From Batkoa obscura (taxonomy: Eukaryota; Entomophthoromycota; Entomophthoromycetes; Entomophthorales; Batkoaceae): DNA of 64,000 bases. The stretch's first letter is position 1. Every line of letters starts with the position of its first letter. Both the position numbers and the translations under genes were made by a program. The stretch covers positions 806,001 to 870,000 of the forward strand of contig JASVEC010000014.1 of assembly GCA_030770535.1 (NCBI GenBank). The letters are read 5' to 3'. The notes under the pieces are model-generated. The model was not told the origin of the DNA. It saw nothing but the letters and a program-made list of their open reading frames with translations, and did not search any database. Below, one piece after another: positions 30,620 to 41,400 of the stretch.

Positions 30620-33136
30620 TTAGAAGTTTTTTGACTCGTTATCGGAGTCGACAAACTTCTCAGTATCATCGCCTTCAGTATCGTTATAATTGAGGTGATT
30701 TATTTGTTTATTTTTATTGAAACGTTCATTGTTGCGAACATTCTTTTCGAAATAATATTTAAAAATACCATTTTCTGGCTTTGGTTCAGTGCAGTTAACG
30801 GTAATGTGTCCATATTCACCACAGTTCCAGCATCCAGTAAATACTCGAGATTTACGATGGTTGGAGTAGTGTTGTTGAGTGATGGTAAAACAATGAAGGT
30901 ATTCGTTGTTGTCCATCCCTTTATCTATGTGATTAACATATAATTTCTTGGGTCTAACTTCACTTTTTGGACTTCCAAGGTATAATTCTAAAATCTCTAT
31001 CATCTGTGTAACGTTGGTGATGTTATGATGAGGATCTAGAAAAAGGCATGCGATATGACTTGGAAGGTTTCGCTGGAAGGCCAGGCGGAGGTCTGTAACG
31101 CTTAACTTTCCACAGGAAATTAAGGCATTAGCACGATTTCTTACGTTTGTAATGAAACTCTCAAGTTTACTTTCGTCGTCTAAACGTAAAGATAAGAGGG
31201 CTGCCTTTTTTGCTTCCATTTTTACATCGGAATCATAATGGTCTATAAACGCCTTTTTGAAGGAATCCCAATTACTGCGTAAGTCGTCAGGTAAAGTCAT
31301 GCACCAAGAAAGTTCATTTGTTTGTAGTTGACCTAAAAGGCATTGAGGACGACATTCATAGGTCCAGTTGTTGGCATCGAGATGAACTTCTAGAGCTTTA
31401 ATGAAGGTAGTAGCAGTAATTTCACTTGGATTGAATAAAAGACTAAAATTAAACTTTGTGTTAACAGGTTGGGAGCTTCTTGGGTAGTTGTGGCGGTGTG
31501 TTGAGAAGCTATGTGATTTTGGATCGTTACCAGAAGGTCCAGGATGACTAAAATAAGCGTCATGGGTATTGTGTGATATACCATGATCATGTTGAACAGT
31601 AATCGGATCGGCTTGTACATAGTGAGGTGAAGATTTCTCATAGGATATATGTTGAGCGATTTGAGGAGCAATATGTGATGACTTATTTTTGTTAAAAGGA
31701 TTGGCTAGGTTGACTTCAGTATAAGATTGTACACGAGGTCGTATTGGATCAGCGTTAGATCCTGTAGCAGGATTTCTTGAGTAAATACCATCAGTAGGTA
31801 CAGCAGTCATTCTAGGATTTGATTGGGGTAGGTATGTGGAAACTTGAGGAGAGTTCTCTTCTTTCTTTGTTTGATCATCCGGTTGTACCAAGTGAACAGA
31901 ACCATGATACTTATGGTTTATTTGATATTCAGTACCAAAGATAGATTCTGTGGCACTATCACCCAGATCATATATATTGTATCTTGGAACGTCTCTGTAA
32001 CTCGAGAGTCTGGAGGGAGGTGCTGAAACAGCAATACGCTCCTTTCTACAATTGCAAGAAGATGCCTTGATTTGGTTAGTATTGGAAGCTACCTTAGTCT
32101 GAAGAAGAATGAGCTCTTCTCTGGTACTCTGTATGTTACGCGAGATTTCCTCCCAGTCAACTACTGTTTGTTCTTTGTCCAGTCTAATTTGTTCCTTCAA
32201 ATTATTATTGGAGGTGATAAGCTGGCTAATGGTAGTCACTTGTTGAGCCATTTGTTCATTACAAACAGCTAAATCTTGTTCTAAAGCCAAGATTCTAGCA
32301 TCTTTGGTTGAAGTAGATGGAGGGGATTGTTCAATACAGGATAAGCGGTGATTATACTCTTTGAATTTATTCATTAGCGATCTATGGAGTTCTGCGAAAG
32401 TGGCTTTTGTTTTTCCGTCGATATCTGAGATTCTTTCAGTAGTATGGTCATTGATCTCAGTGAGGGAAAGGTTGATCTCATCGGAGATTTTAACAAGTTC
32501 AGAATGTAGAGCAGTATCGAGCTGACGTAATTCAGCTTTGAGATCTCCTGCTTCTCTTACTAATTCTCTGTGGGCTTCATAGGTAACGGTGTTATTAAGT
32601 CTTTGATTGAGCTCATTTAACTTACTAACATGGAGTTCATTTGAAGGGGCGATGACACCACTCTTTTGGTTACTGATCATGGAAAGGTTGTTAACCGTAG
32701 CTAAAAGTGAGCTCAAAGAGGTAGACAATTCATTGTTATGAATTGAAAGACGGTCGAGTTCACCAACCATCTGGATGAGTTTGTTGTGCAGGAACTCTAC
32801 TAGATATTGTTGAACGTGGGAAAGGGTAGGTACCGTTTGGTACTGGGCACGAAAATTGATTTGAGTACTGGAGCCACTATTTTGGTATTGTCTCCAAGCG
32901 GAGAGGTCACCATCAAGGACGTGCATAGGGACAGCTCCGTAGGTAACGACTGAGTTTACAACGTGAGGAGGTAGTGCAGCTTGATTTAAAGCAGCAGTTT
33001 CTATTTCTGGGGTCAGAACACTAGCTTCCTCTTCATCACTACTACCCATGTCGTATTCAGTGATGATCAACTGTTGACGGTTATCAAGAAGGTATTTTGA
33101 GTCCGCAAAATAAGGTGCAAGACCATTGTCGACCAT
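30620..33136 (-). CDS. Gag-type polyprotein of the Ty3/Gypsy element
   Basis: This 838-residue frame is long for a Gag. The first ~370 residues are rich in predicted coiled-coil sequence (repeated Leu/Ile heptads, for example HVSKLNELNQRLNNTVTYEA). A polar linker follows, then the retrotransposon Gag capsid-like region (residues ~560-720, FKKAFIDHYDSDVKMEAKKA and LESFITNVRNRANAL). A single CCHC zinc knuckle, CWNCGEYGHITVNC, lies near residue 780. The frame ends before the pol frame. Confidence 0.88.
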   Translation of the reverse strand: MVDNGLAPYFADSKYLLDNRQQLIITEYDMGSSDEEEASVLTPEIETAALNQAALPPHVVNSVVTYGAVPMHVLDGDLSAWRQYQNSGSSTQINFRAQYQTVPTLSHVQQYLVEFLHNKLIQMVGELDRLSIHNNELSTSLSSLLATVNNLSMISNQKSGVIAPSNELHVSKLNELNQRLNNTVTYEAHRELVREAGDLKAELRQLDTALHSELVKISDEINLSLTEINDHTTERISDIDGKTKATFAELHRSLMNKFKEYNHRLSCIEQSPPSTSTKDARILALEQDLAVCNEQMAQQVTTISQLITSNNNLKEQIRLDKEQTVVDWEEISRNIQSTREELILLQTKVASNTNQIKASSCNCRKERIAVSAPPSRLSSYRDVPRYNIYDLGDSATESIFGTEYQINHKYHGSVHLVQPDDQTKKEENSPQVSTYLPQSNPRMTAVPTDGIYSRNPATGSNADPIRPRVQSYTEVNLANPFNKNKSSHIAPQIAQHISYEKSSPHYVQADPITVQHDHGISHNTHDAYFSHPGPSGNDPKSHSFSTHRHNYPRSSQPVNTKFNFSLLFNPSEITATTFIKALEVHLDANNWTYECRPQCLLGQLQTNELSWCMTLPDDLRSNWDSFKKAFIDHYDSDVKMEAKKAALLSLRLDDESKLESFITNVRNRANALISCGKLSVTDLRLAFQRNLPSHIACLFLDPHHNITNVTQMIEILELYLGSPKSEVRPKKLYVNHIDKGMDNNEYLHCFTITQQHYSNHRKSRVFTGCWNCGEYGHITVNCTEPKPENGIFKYYFEKNVRNNERFNKNKQINHLNYNDTEGDDTEKFVDSDNESKNF

Positions 33137-33246
33137 AGTTGAGAATTAAGGAGGTTAAGGGGGTTTTTCTTTGTTTGGGGTGGTTACGCGGTAAGGACCG
33201 TAAAGGAAAGATTATAAAGGCTATCTAAAATAGTTATAAGAGCTTT

Positions 33247-33263
33247 CCCAGTTATGAGCGCCA
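33247..33263 (-). other. Primer-binding-type site of the Ty3/Gypsy element
   Basis: In element orientation TGGCGCTCATAACTGGG begins 2 nt after the 5' LTR. The TGG start is what a tRNA 3' CCA end would pair with. I cannot name the tRNA from this window. Confidence 0.6.
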
Positions 33264-33265
33264 AA

Positions 33266-33665
33266 TGTGAAATCTGGTACTCAGGGTTTGGAGTCAAGAA
33301 CAGCTATTGCTGGGTTGACTACACTATAAGTCGAAAGGTCTTAGTTTATGTAACTAAGATAGACTTGGATTATGAGGAATAGCACGTAATAGGTTACAAG
33401 CTATATAAGACAAATAGAATAGACAATACTAATGTAAAATCTATGTAAAATAATATTAAGAAAACTTAGTGGCTTTATTAAATGTTCGAGATATCAGGGA
33501 TTAATTCAGTTAAAAAGCCTCGAACTATTATACTCTGTAAACTCTTTTATACTCTGAAAAGTATAAGTATCAAAATGAGAAGATAATATTCTTTTGGGCG
33601 GAACTAGAAATTCTCATAACAAATCAAAATAATTAACCATGGGACTGACGAAGCGATATTTCACA
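33266..33665 (-). repeat. 5' LTR of the Ty3/Gypsy element
   Basis: This 400-bp direct repeat is identical by eye to 26113-26512. It is in 5' position for the minus-strand element and is followed outside by the target duplication GCTG. Confidence 0.95.
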
Positions 33666-33669
33666 GCTG

Positions 33670-34116
33670 ATATATCTTAGTAAATAGATAAGTTTAAAAA
33701 TGCAAGATCACTTTTTAAATAAAAGGTAGCTTTTAATAATGAAAATAAAAATTGAAAGGTGCTATATTATTAACTTCATGTTTATATTTATGTTTAAAGT
33801 TTTAATAATAGTTGGCTCTACCAGAGAAAAGGTTATCTTTTATAGCTTTTATATCAACTACATAATAAAGATGTTCTTTTTTCTTTTAATTGCTGCTTAG
33901 CAATCAAGTTAGCCCTTATAAACATCCTGGAAGCAGGATAAAATTGAAGTTAGATTTTATAAAACATTATTAGTTATATAAACCACTTTAAAAATTGCTA
34001 TAAAAATATCAAAAGCAGATAAAACAACACAGTAATTGAACAAGTATTATAATATCCTCATCTTTTTTCACATTTATAATACAAAGAATTAAAATTGTTG
34101 GCAGTGAAATATCAGC
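33670..34116. other. AT-rich stretch between the retroelement and the DNA transposon
   Basis: Nothing recognisable was seen here. Confidence 0.35.
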
Positions 34117-34219
34117 ATATGGGGATGTATTTTTGTATTTAAAAATTTTACTAACAATTTTTCCACGAAATAGCACAAAGATGGAAAAAGTAATGAAGCC
34201 AAAAAAAACATCACCATAT
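34117..34219 (-). repeat. Left outer arm (MITE copy 5)
   Basis: This 103-bp copy reads ATATGGGGATGTATTTTTGTA ... AAACATCACCATAT. It carries the diagnostic short centre (CACGAAATAGCACAAAGATGG) found elsewhere only in the right arm. Confidence 0.85.
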
Positions 34220-34670
34220 GGGGTTGTCTGAATTAGTTTCATTATTTTATCCAATTTTTGAAAAATTTTGTATTTTAAAAACTTCGCTTAAAATTCTATA
34301 AAATCACATCTTTTATTAAAACAAAAGTACCCAAACACAGTTCTAAATCATTCTATTATAGCTCATACTGTAAGTTAGTTGAATTTCTACTAGATCTTAA
34401 ATACATGTTCTTATAAAGCTTAATTGAGAAATATTTATTATCAACTGCTTTATAACCAACATCGTAGATTTATTATCAAATAAATAAACTACTTTAATGT
34501 TATAATTACATTATTAATATATTGCCAAGTTAATAAATAGCTGCATGGGAGGGAGTGGTCAGCCCCAAAACTATAATTAACCATCCCTATATAGTACAAG
34601 TAATAATAGTTTTTACATATTATTACAGTTACTTGTTCTTTGACTATTTATTAACTTAGCTATTAATAAC

Positions 34671-36374
34671 TTAAGTAATCCTAACATTTAACAATCTATT
34701 TCTATCATTCAACAAACTACTTACTTGCTTAGTAAATATCGAAATTTTCAAATTCTCTGTTATCTTCGTAAGGTAAGCTGGGATCGATCTTTTAATTTTT
34801 CTGTTTTCTATAGACTCTATAACTTTAATTGGGACTATATCGCTTTTTTTTGATGTATCAGATACTGGATAACAATGTAGTTTATTGTTATGTTTAATAA
34901 AGTGTAAATACTTCTTAATGCCCTGCATCTCTATTATTCTTTTTGTATTTTTGTTTCTTTTATACTTTTTAAAAATTATATCTGTTTTCCCATTATTAAC
35001 AGTCGAGTTATTAATTTTATTATGCTCGCAAATAAAAGCCTCAAATCTTGAAATTAATTGATCGATATCTTCTATTTTACCTAACGCTTCAAAACTACTT
35101 TTCCATTTTGAAAGGTTTCCAAAATGTCCATCAACTATACTTTTTCCATGATGCTCAGCAAAAAAATTAAGATTAACATTCAAACTACTATTTATTTTAT
35201 GAATTTCTTTAAACATATAATGTAAGAACTCTTGGGATCTAAAATGATTTCCTGTATCTGCCCATATATTAATTTTTGTAAACTTTTTAAATAGAAGCTC
35301 TGTAGAGATTAAATCGATTAAACAATCTCCTGCATATGCTGAATCATGATTCAATATTTCAGATAAATAATCAAAGTAAACTTTGCCTATTGTTTTATCA
35401 TCTTTTAAATATAATACACCAAAGCCTAATACTGATATAGCTTGTTTATTATAATGATCTAAATTTATTGAATCTGGTCTTGTCCCTATTTCCATATTTT
35501 GTTTAAAATCTAAAACTATTATACAACTTTTGTTATTTAATTTTTTGATAGTTTCATTAAATGTGTTTTTTTGAGTATCAACACAGAATTTATGTAATTT
35601 GTATAATTTTTCTTCTTCGTTGAAAATTTCTTGTATCTCTGCTTTGTTTTTTGCTGTATTTATTTTATTTTCAAATAACTTTTTTCTAACTGTATACTGG
35701 GTACATATATTACATAGATCCGTTTTTCTTGCTGGATTTTTGAAATTAGTTGGTATATATTTAAAGAACGTTGACCTGGCTACTGCTTTATCTCTTAGAT
35801 CATTCAAATATTTACTATATATCATTCTTCTACTTTTATTTAATATATATATATTATCTGATGAATATTTACTATCGTTATTTTTTTTATTAAATCTTGA
35901 TGAAATAGTTGAATCATTTAGTAAATATTGTATGATAGTTTCAATTTGGTCATCTTTAATTTTTTTTGTATTTTTAATAATAGGTTTTAATGTTGATATT
36001 TTATTATTATTACTTGTTTTTGAATAATCATATTGATTTCTATTTATATTAAACCCAAAACTCTTACATTCATCAAAAGAATATACTGAAGCTATAGTTG
36101 ATAATAACGCTACTTGCTGACTTTTGTTTCCTGTTTCCCTTAAAGCACTAATTTTATACATTACTTGATTAAGTTTATTATTATCGATAGTAAACTTTGA
36201 TAATATATCTTTTCTTTGTTTTGTTTTATTATAAAATTCCATGAACCTTGGGTTGTTATAAGTAGCTCTTAAAATTGATGTAAATGAATTACAATGTTTA
36301 TATTGTGTACTCCTCCCTATTGTATTGAAGTTTTCAAAAATTCCATTTCGAAGTTTAGTTATGAAAGTTTGCAT
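34671..36374 (-). CDS. DDE-type transposase of an unidentified family
   Basis: This 567-residue frame has no introns or stops. The N-terminal ~200 residues are Lys/Asn-rich and helical. A likely zinc ribbon uses C221/C224 (DLCNIC) and H261/C264 (LHKFC). The catalytic-looking core has three blocks: D289 in IIVLDFKQNMEIG, D373 in INIWADTGNHFRS, and E407-H408-H409 with D415 in FFAEHHGKSIVDGHFG. Spacing and surroundings fit an RNase H-fold DDE/D transposase, with the insertion between the second and third blocks being short. The C-terminus is Lys-rich. I recall similar D..WxDxGxHFR..EHHGK proteins of unknown type in other eukaryotes but cannot place it in a named superfamily. A decayed copy lies at 60.7-61.8 kb. 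Confidence 0.8.
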   Translation of the reverse strand: MQTFITKLRNGIFENFNTIGRSTQYKHCNSFTSILRATYNNPRFMEFYNKTKQRKDILSKFTIDNNKLNQVMYKISALRETGNKSQQVALLSTIASVYSFDECKSFGFNINRNQYDYSKTSNNNKISTLKPIIKNTKKIKDDQIETIIQYLLNDSTISSRFNKKNNDSKYSSDNIYILNKSRRMIYSKYLNDLRDKAVARSTFFKYIPTNFKNPARKTDLCNICTQYTVRKKLFENKINTAKNKAEIQEIFNEEEKLYKLHKFCVDTQKNTFNETIKKLNNKSCIIVLDFKQNMEIGTRPDSINLDHYNKQAISVLGFGVLYLKDDKTIGKVYFDYLSEILNHDSAYAGDCLIDLISTELLFKKFTKINIWADTGNHFRSQEFLHYMFKEIHKINSSLNVNLNFFAEHHGKSIVDGHFGNLSKWKSSFEALGKIEDIDQLISRFEAFICEHNKINNSTVNNGKTDIIFKKYKRNKNTKRIIEMQGIKKYLHFIKHNNKLHCYPVSDTSKKSDIVPIKVIESIENRKIKRSIPAYLTKITENLKISIFTKQVSSLLNDRNRLLNVRIT

Positions 36375-36728
36375 TTTATTTTTATTTCAACAAAAAATAA
36401 AGTCAAATAACTGTGTTTATATAATTATGTATTTATATAATTATATAATCATATAGTTATATATTATATATCTGTTAAATATCTAACAGAACTAACATAA
36501 AATATATAGTTAGGAAAATTAGCTATTTAAGAAAAGGAAACAATTAAAATAAGTTTTAAATAGAGACATTTAATTTTAGGCTTTTTAGATTTAACCGTTA
36601 TATTGAACACAAACTTGGAATTTTAAATTTGGATTAATTTCTAAGTAGATTCTGAAACCAATTAGGACAGCCCCATATGAATTTTTTTTTAAATTAGATT
36701 AAACATGACATAAAAAAGTAACTAAAGA

Positions 36729-36830
36729 ATATGATTATGTTTTTTTGGCTTCATTACTTTTTCCATCTTTGTGCTATTTCGTGGAAAAATTGTTAGTAAA
36801 ATTCTTAAATACAAAAATACATCCCCATAT
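36729..36830 (+). repeat. Right outer arm (MITE copy 6)
   Basis: This is the inverted partner of 34117-34219, nearly identical to it over about 100 bp, including the short variant centre. Confidence 0.85.
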
Positions 36831-38487
36831 GTTATACTAGTTTGAATCTTAACGTATATAATAAGCATAAAAATTAATTCTTTTAATAATAAACAAAATC
36901 TTGATTAAAATTAATACCAAAAACTAAATTTAGATTTTAGTTTTATATTGACATATTTTCAACACCAAAATTTTTATTTTTTAAATAGTAAAACATTTAA
37001 CAAAACTACAGATTAGTGCTTTTATAAGATTTCTTCATAACTTTTAGATAAAATAAAAATCATATAAATATAAATATAAATATAAATATAAATATCATTT
37101 ATTGTAAGAATATATTTATGGATTTTTGTAAGAAATATATTTTAGCTTTTTTAAAATTTAGAGTTTGTTTAAAACAAGTAGTTACAAAATACTATAATAA
37201 AAATTCATAAAGAAAATAAAAGCATGATAATAAATTCTATAGTTAAAATTTTAAAAAAATTCATGAAAGTGAATTTTACAATCTTATCTTAAATAATAAT
37301 AACTTTGATTTTCACAATATTAAAAACTTAAATGTAGTAACACTATATTATTAAGCTTAGGTCATTTGTGTTATTTATTTTAACTTTTCCTCTCATGTTA
37401 ATATTTTTAAAGTGTTTCCACTGGGCAAAAGTTATTGCATAATATTATTAAAAAGTAATAGGATTTTATTGAGAATATAAAACTGTGCAAATACATTGCC
37501 AAGTATTGACTTTCTCTGCTTTCATTAAAGCAACTGTTTTAATCTTTATTTTCTTGTTTAAATTCGCTTTATATTTTGATTAATTGTTAGTACACTGGTT
37601 GTATTTAGACACCTTTTATGCTTTTTAATTTACTGCTAATTTCTTATAAATTTAAGGATTAAAACATTATAATCAATAAATTTGCATAAGAAATCAACAA
37701 CAAATTCAAAAGTAGGAAGACACCTAAGTGTAGTCAGTGCTATATCTTTTTAATAGAATCAATATATTATTGATAAAACTTAGAAATTCTCTAGGCTATA
37801 CTTTTTGTTGAATTGTGTTAGGGTTACAATTACTAATTGAAATATGTTATAAAAATGTATATGATATCTTAGCAATTTTATCTATTAATAAATTTAAAAT
37901 TGCTAGAATTTATCCGAGGGTTTAAAGATGATTAAATTAAAATTAAAAAATTAAAAATATTCTCAATTCAATTATCCACCTTAATAAAATGATAAAACTT
38001 AATTGATAAAACGATTAGATGTTATCCTTAAATAAAATCCTTTAGATTATAACTTACACATCATACTATTTTGTGATAATAAAATTATATAATATTAACT
38101 TTTGAGTCATCCTCTCATTAGATTTGATTGGTCAAGTTTTGAATTAAACTTTAGTTATCAACTATTTTCCCACGATCTAGGGATATAACAAATCAATTCA
38201 ATCGTACCATTTTCAACTATTAGCTTAGGATTAAAAGCATCCGTTTAAGAAGTAGTCACTTACAACTTAATCCTAATAAAAGTTAGTTTAAGAGGTTCAA
38301 GCCATTGGTCGAAAAACGAACGTAACCAATAAAAAACAAATCTAATGCTCACCACTACTCCCCTAAGCAAAAAAGTTCTACGTCAACAAAAAATAGAGAT
38401 AAGCACATAACTATATAAACAGAATAGTTTAAGTTTTGACAAAAATTGATTTACCCTACACTAACTTATTATTAATTGTAAAATAAA
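36831..38487. other. AT-rich intergenic region, ATP-citrate lyase promoter
   Basis: No gene is supported in these 1.65 kb. A TATATAAA box at 38412-38419 lies about 70 nt before the ATP-citrate lyase ATG. A (TAAATA)n microsatellite lies at 37063-37095. Confidence 0.4.
37063..37095. repeat. (TAAATA)n microsatellite
   Basis: About five tandem units of ATAAAT/TAAATA. Confidence 0.85.
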
Positions 38488-41400
38488 ATGTCTGCTAAAG
38501 CAATCCGTGAATTTGATGGCAAACTAATATTAGCTCACTGGCTATTAAACTCTCCTCCAGTGATAAAAGATTTAGATACTACCTTTGTACCTCCACCTAC
38601 CCATATTGCCCAATTTAAGATTGAGGAAGTCAATGATACTCTACCAACAGTTGTTGCCCAAAAGTTAAATGAAATGGAAACTGAAAATCCATGGCTTTTG
38701 ACCACCAAATTGGTAGCAAAACCAGATCAATTGATTAAACGTCGTGGTAAGTCTGGGTTACTTTTATTAAATGCCGATTGGGCCCAAGTTAAAGAGTGGC
38801 TTACTCAATATGCCGGTAAAGAAGTTAAAGTAAATTTTTTATTTATTTTTATAGCTAATTTATTAACCTCAAATTAAGGTGGATACTGTAACCGGTACAC
38901 TTAAATCATTTGTTGTAGAACCTTTTGTTCCTCACGCTGCAGATACAGAACACTATATATGTATCCAATCTGTTCGTGAAGGTGATGAAATTCTATTCAC
39001 CCATGAGGGTGGTATTGATGTTGGTGATGTGGACGCAAAAGCTCATCGCTTAATGATTCCTGTAGGTCAAGACTTTCCAACCAAAGAAAAAGTTGAAGCC
39101 GCTCTTTTAGGTAATATCAGCTCATCCAAAAAAGACGTGCTTATCAATTTTATTACACGTCTTTATTCCGTATATGTTGATCTCCATTTCACTTATCTTG
39201 AGATCAATCCTTTGGTTGTACTCGACCCGCCAGCTTCTGATCCTACTGCTCACCCTCAAGTTTATTATCTTGATCTTGCTGCCAAGCTTGATCAAACAGC
39301 TGAGTTTGAAGCTGGTTCAAAATGGTCTATTGCTCGTGCCCATACAAGTAGCGTAAAAGGAGTTGACCAAGGGCCACCTATGGAATTCCCTGCTCCATTT
39401 GGTCGTGATCTTACTGCTGAAGAAGCTTATATCGCTGATCTCGACGCTAAAACTGGTGCAAGTTTGAAACTTACCATCTTAAACCGTGAAGGTCGTATTT
39501 GGACCATGGTAGCTGGTGGTGGTGCTTCCGTTGTTTATAGTGATGCTATCGCTGCTTTAGGGTACGCTAATGAGCTTGCCAATTATGGTGAATATTCCGG
39601 AGCTCCTTCTGAAACCCAAACTTATGAATATTCCAAAACAATCCTTGATTTAATGACCAGATCCGATAGAGTTCATCCAGAAGGCAAAATCTTATTTATT
39701 GGTGGTGGTATTGCTAACTTTACAAACGTAGCAGCTACCTTTAAAGGAATCTCCCGTTCCCTTAAAGAGTATAAACATCAATTGATTAAACATAATGTGC
39801 GTATCTTTGTTCGTCGTGCTGGTCCAAATTATCAAGAAGGTTTACGCTCTATTCGTCAATTAGCTGAAGAATTAAGCTTAGATATTCAAGTTTTTGGACC
39901 TGAAACACATATAACTGCTATTGTTCCTTTAGCACTTAAAGGTCAAGAAATTAAAAATTTTGCCCCTCAATTACTTCAACAAAATACTCAACCAATTAAA
40001 GAGTCTGTAGGTAATGTTTCTAAAACTACAGAGGCAACTAATACTCAATCTACAGCTGAATCAAGCACTGATAATTCATCAGATGCTTCAGCTTCAGCTT
40101 TCCGTCCCTTCTCAAACAAAACTGCTTCATTTGTTTATGGTATGCAGCCACGTGCAGTTCAAGGTATGCTAGACTTTGATTTCATTTGTAAACGTGAAGA
40201 GCCATCAGTTGCTGCTATGATCTACACTTTCGGTGGTAATCATATGCAAAAATTTTATTGGGGAACCAAAGAGATTATGATCCCAGTCTTTAAGTCACTC
40301 AAAGAGGCTACTACTCAATTCCCCAATGTTGATACCATTGTAAACTTTGCTTCTTGTCGTTCAGTACATGAATCTACTATGGATATCCTTGAAAATGCAA
40401 AGAATATTAAATCAATTGCAATCATTGCAGAAGGTGTACCAGAGAGAAGAGCAAGAGAAATTTTATGGAAAGCAAAACAAGAAGATGTTTTAATCATTGG
40501 TCCAGCAACCGTAGGTGGTATTAAGCCGGGCTGTTTCAAGATTGGAAATACTGGTGGTATGATGGACAACATTGTTAGCTCCAAATTACATCGCGCTGGC
40601 TCAGTAGCTTATGTTTCTAAATCCGGCGGTATGTCCAATGAACTTAATAATATTATTTCTCTTACTACTGATGGTGTGTATGAAGGTATCGCTATTGGAG
40701 GTGATCGTTATCCTGGTACTACCTTCATTGATCATTTACTTCGTTACCAACAAGACCCAGAATGTAAAATGTTAGTTTTACTTGGTGAAGTTGGTGGTGT
40801 AGAAGAATACAAAGTATGTGAAGCTATTAAAGATGGACGTATTACCAAGCCAGTAATTGCATGGTGTATTGGCACTTGTGCCAAGATGTTCCAAACTGAT
40901 GTACAATTTGGACATGCTGGTTCAATGGCCAACTCCGATTTAGAAACAGCTGATGCTAAGAACAGAGCATTACGTGAAGCTGGGGCTATTGTACCTCAAA
41001 CCTTTGAAGAATTACCAAAATCTTTAGATGAAACTTATCGTTTATTAGTTCAAGGAGGTGTCATTAAACCACGTCCAGAACCAGAAACTCCAAAGATTCC
41101 AATTGATTATTCATGGGCTGTAGAGCTTGGTCTCGTCCGTAAACCAGCTGCTTTTGTATCTACTATCTCAGATGATCGTGGCCAAGAACTTCTTTATGCT
41201 GGTATGAGGATCAGTGATGTATTTAAAGAAGAGATTGGTATTGGTGGTGTTTTAAGTTTACTTTGGTTTAAGCGTCGCTTACCAGCTTATGCTTGTCAAT
41301 TTATTGAAATGGTATTAATGCTTACTGCCGATCATGGGCCAGCTGTATCCGGTGCCCATAATACTATTGTTACTGCACGTGCAGGTAAAGATTTAGTCTC

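Larger units (their letters stand above)
26113..33665 (-). mobile_element. Ty3/Gypsy LTR retrotransposon, looks whole
   Basis: A 7.55-kb element lies on the minus strand. Its 400-bp LTRs at 26113-26512 and 33266-33665 look identical by eye and begin and end TGTGAAAT...ATTTCACA. A 4-bp target duplication, GCTG, flanks it (26109-26112 and 33666-33669). The parts in order from the 5' end are the 5' LTR, a primer-binding-type site, a gag-type frame, a pol frame (protease, reverse transcriptase, RNase H, integrase), a polypurine tract and the 3' LTR. I see no breaks in the two long frames. Matching LTRs imply a very recent insertion. The two solo LTRs near 4 kb belong to the same family but to a longer LTR subfamily. 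Confidence 0.95.
34117..36830 (-). mobile_element. DNA transposon in a composite frame: MITE-like outer arms around a transposase unit
   Basis: The outer inverted repeats lie at 34117-34219 and 36729-36830 (102-103 bp, nearly identical). The inner unit at about 34215-36679 has its own ~25-bp terminal repeats, ATATGGGGTTGTCTGAATTAGTTTC on the left and, reverse-complemented, ATATGGGGCTGTCCTAATTGGTTTC on the right. Inside is an uninterrupted 567-codon transposase gene. The two outer arms share a variant centre, CCATCTTTGTGCTATTTCGTGG. Copies elsewhere have the longer TTTTTAAGCGCTATTTGAGCGG type. The arms are therefore sisters of each other rather than two independent MITE insertions. A spacer of about 50 nt separates the inner right end from the right arm, while the left arm directly touches the inner left end. 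Confidence 0.8.

Noticed and set aside
35599-36027. 142-codon plus-strand frame inside the transposase
   Set aside because: It is a hydrophobic antisense shadow of the Asn/Lys-rich transposase gene.
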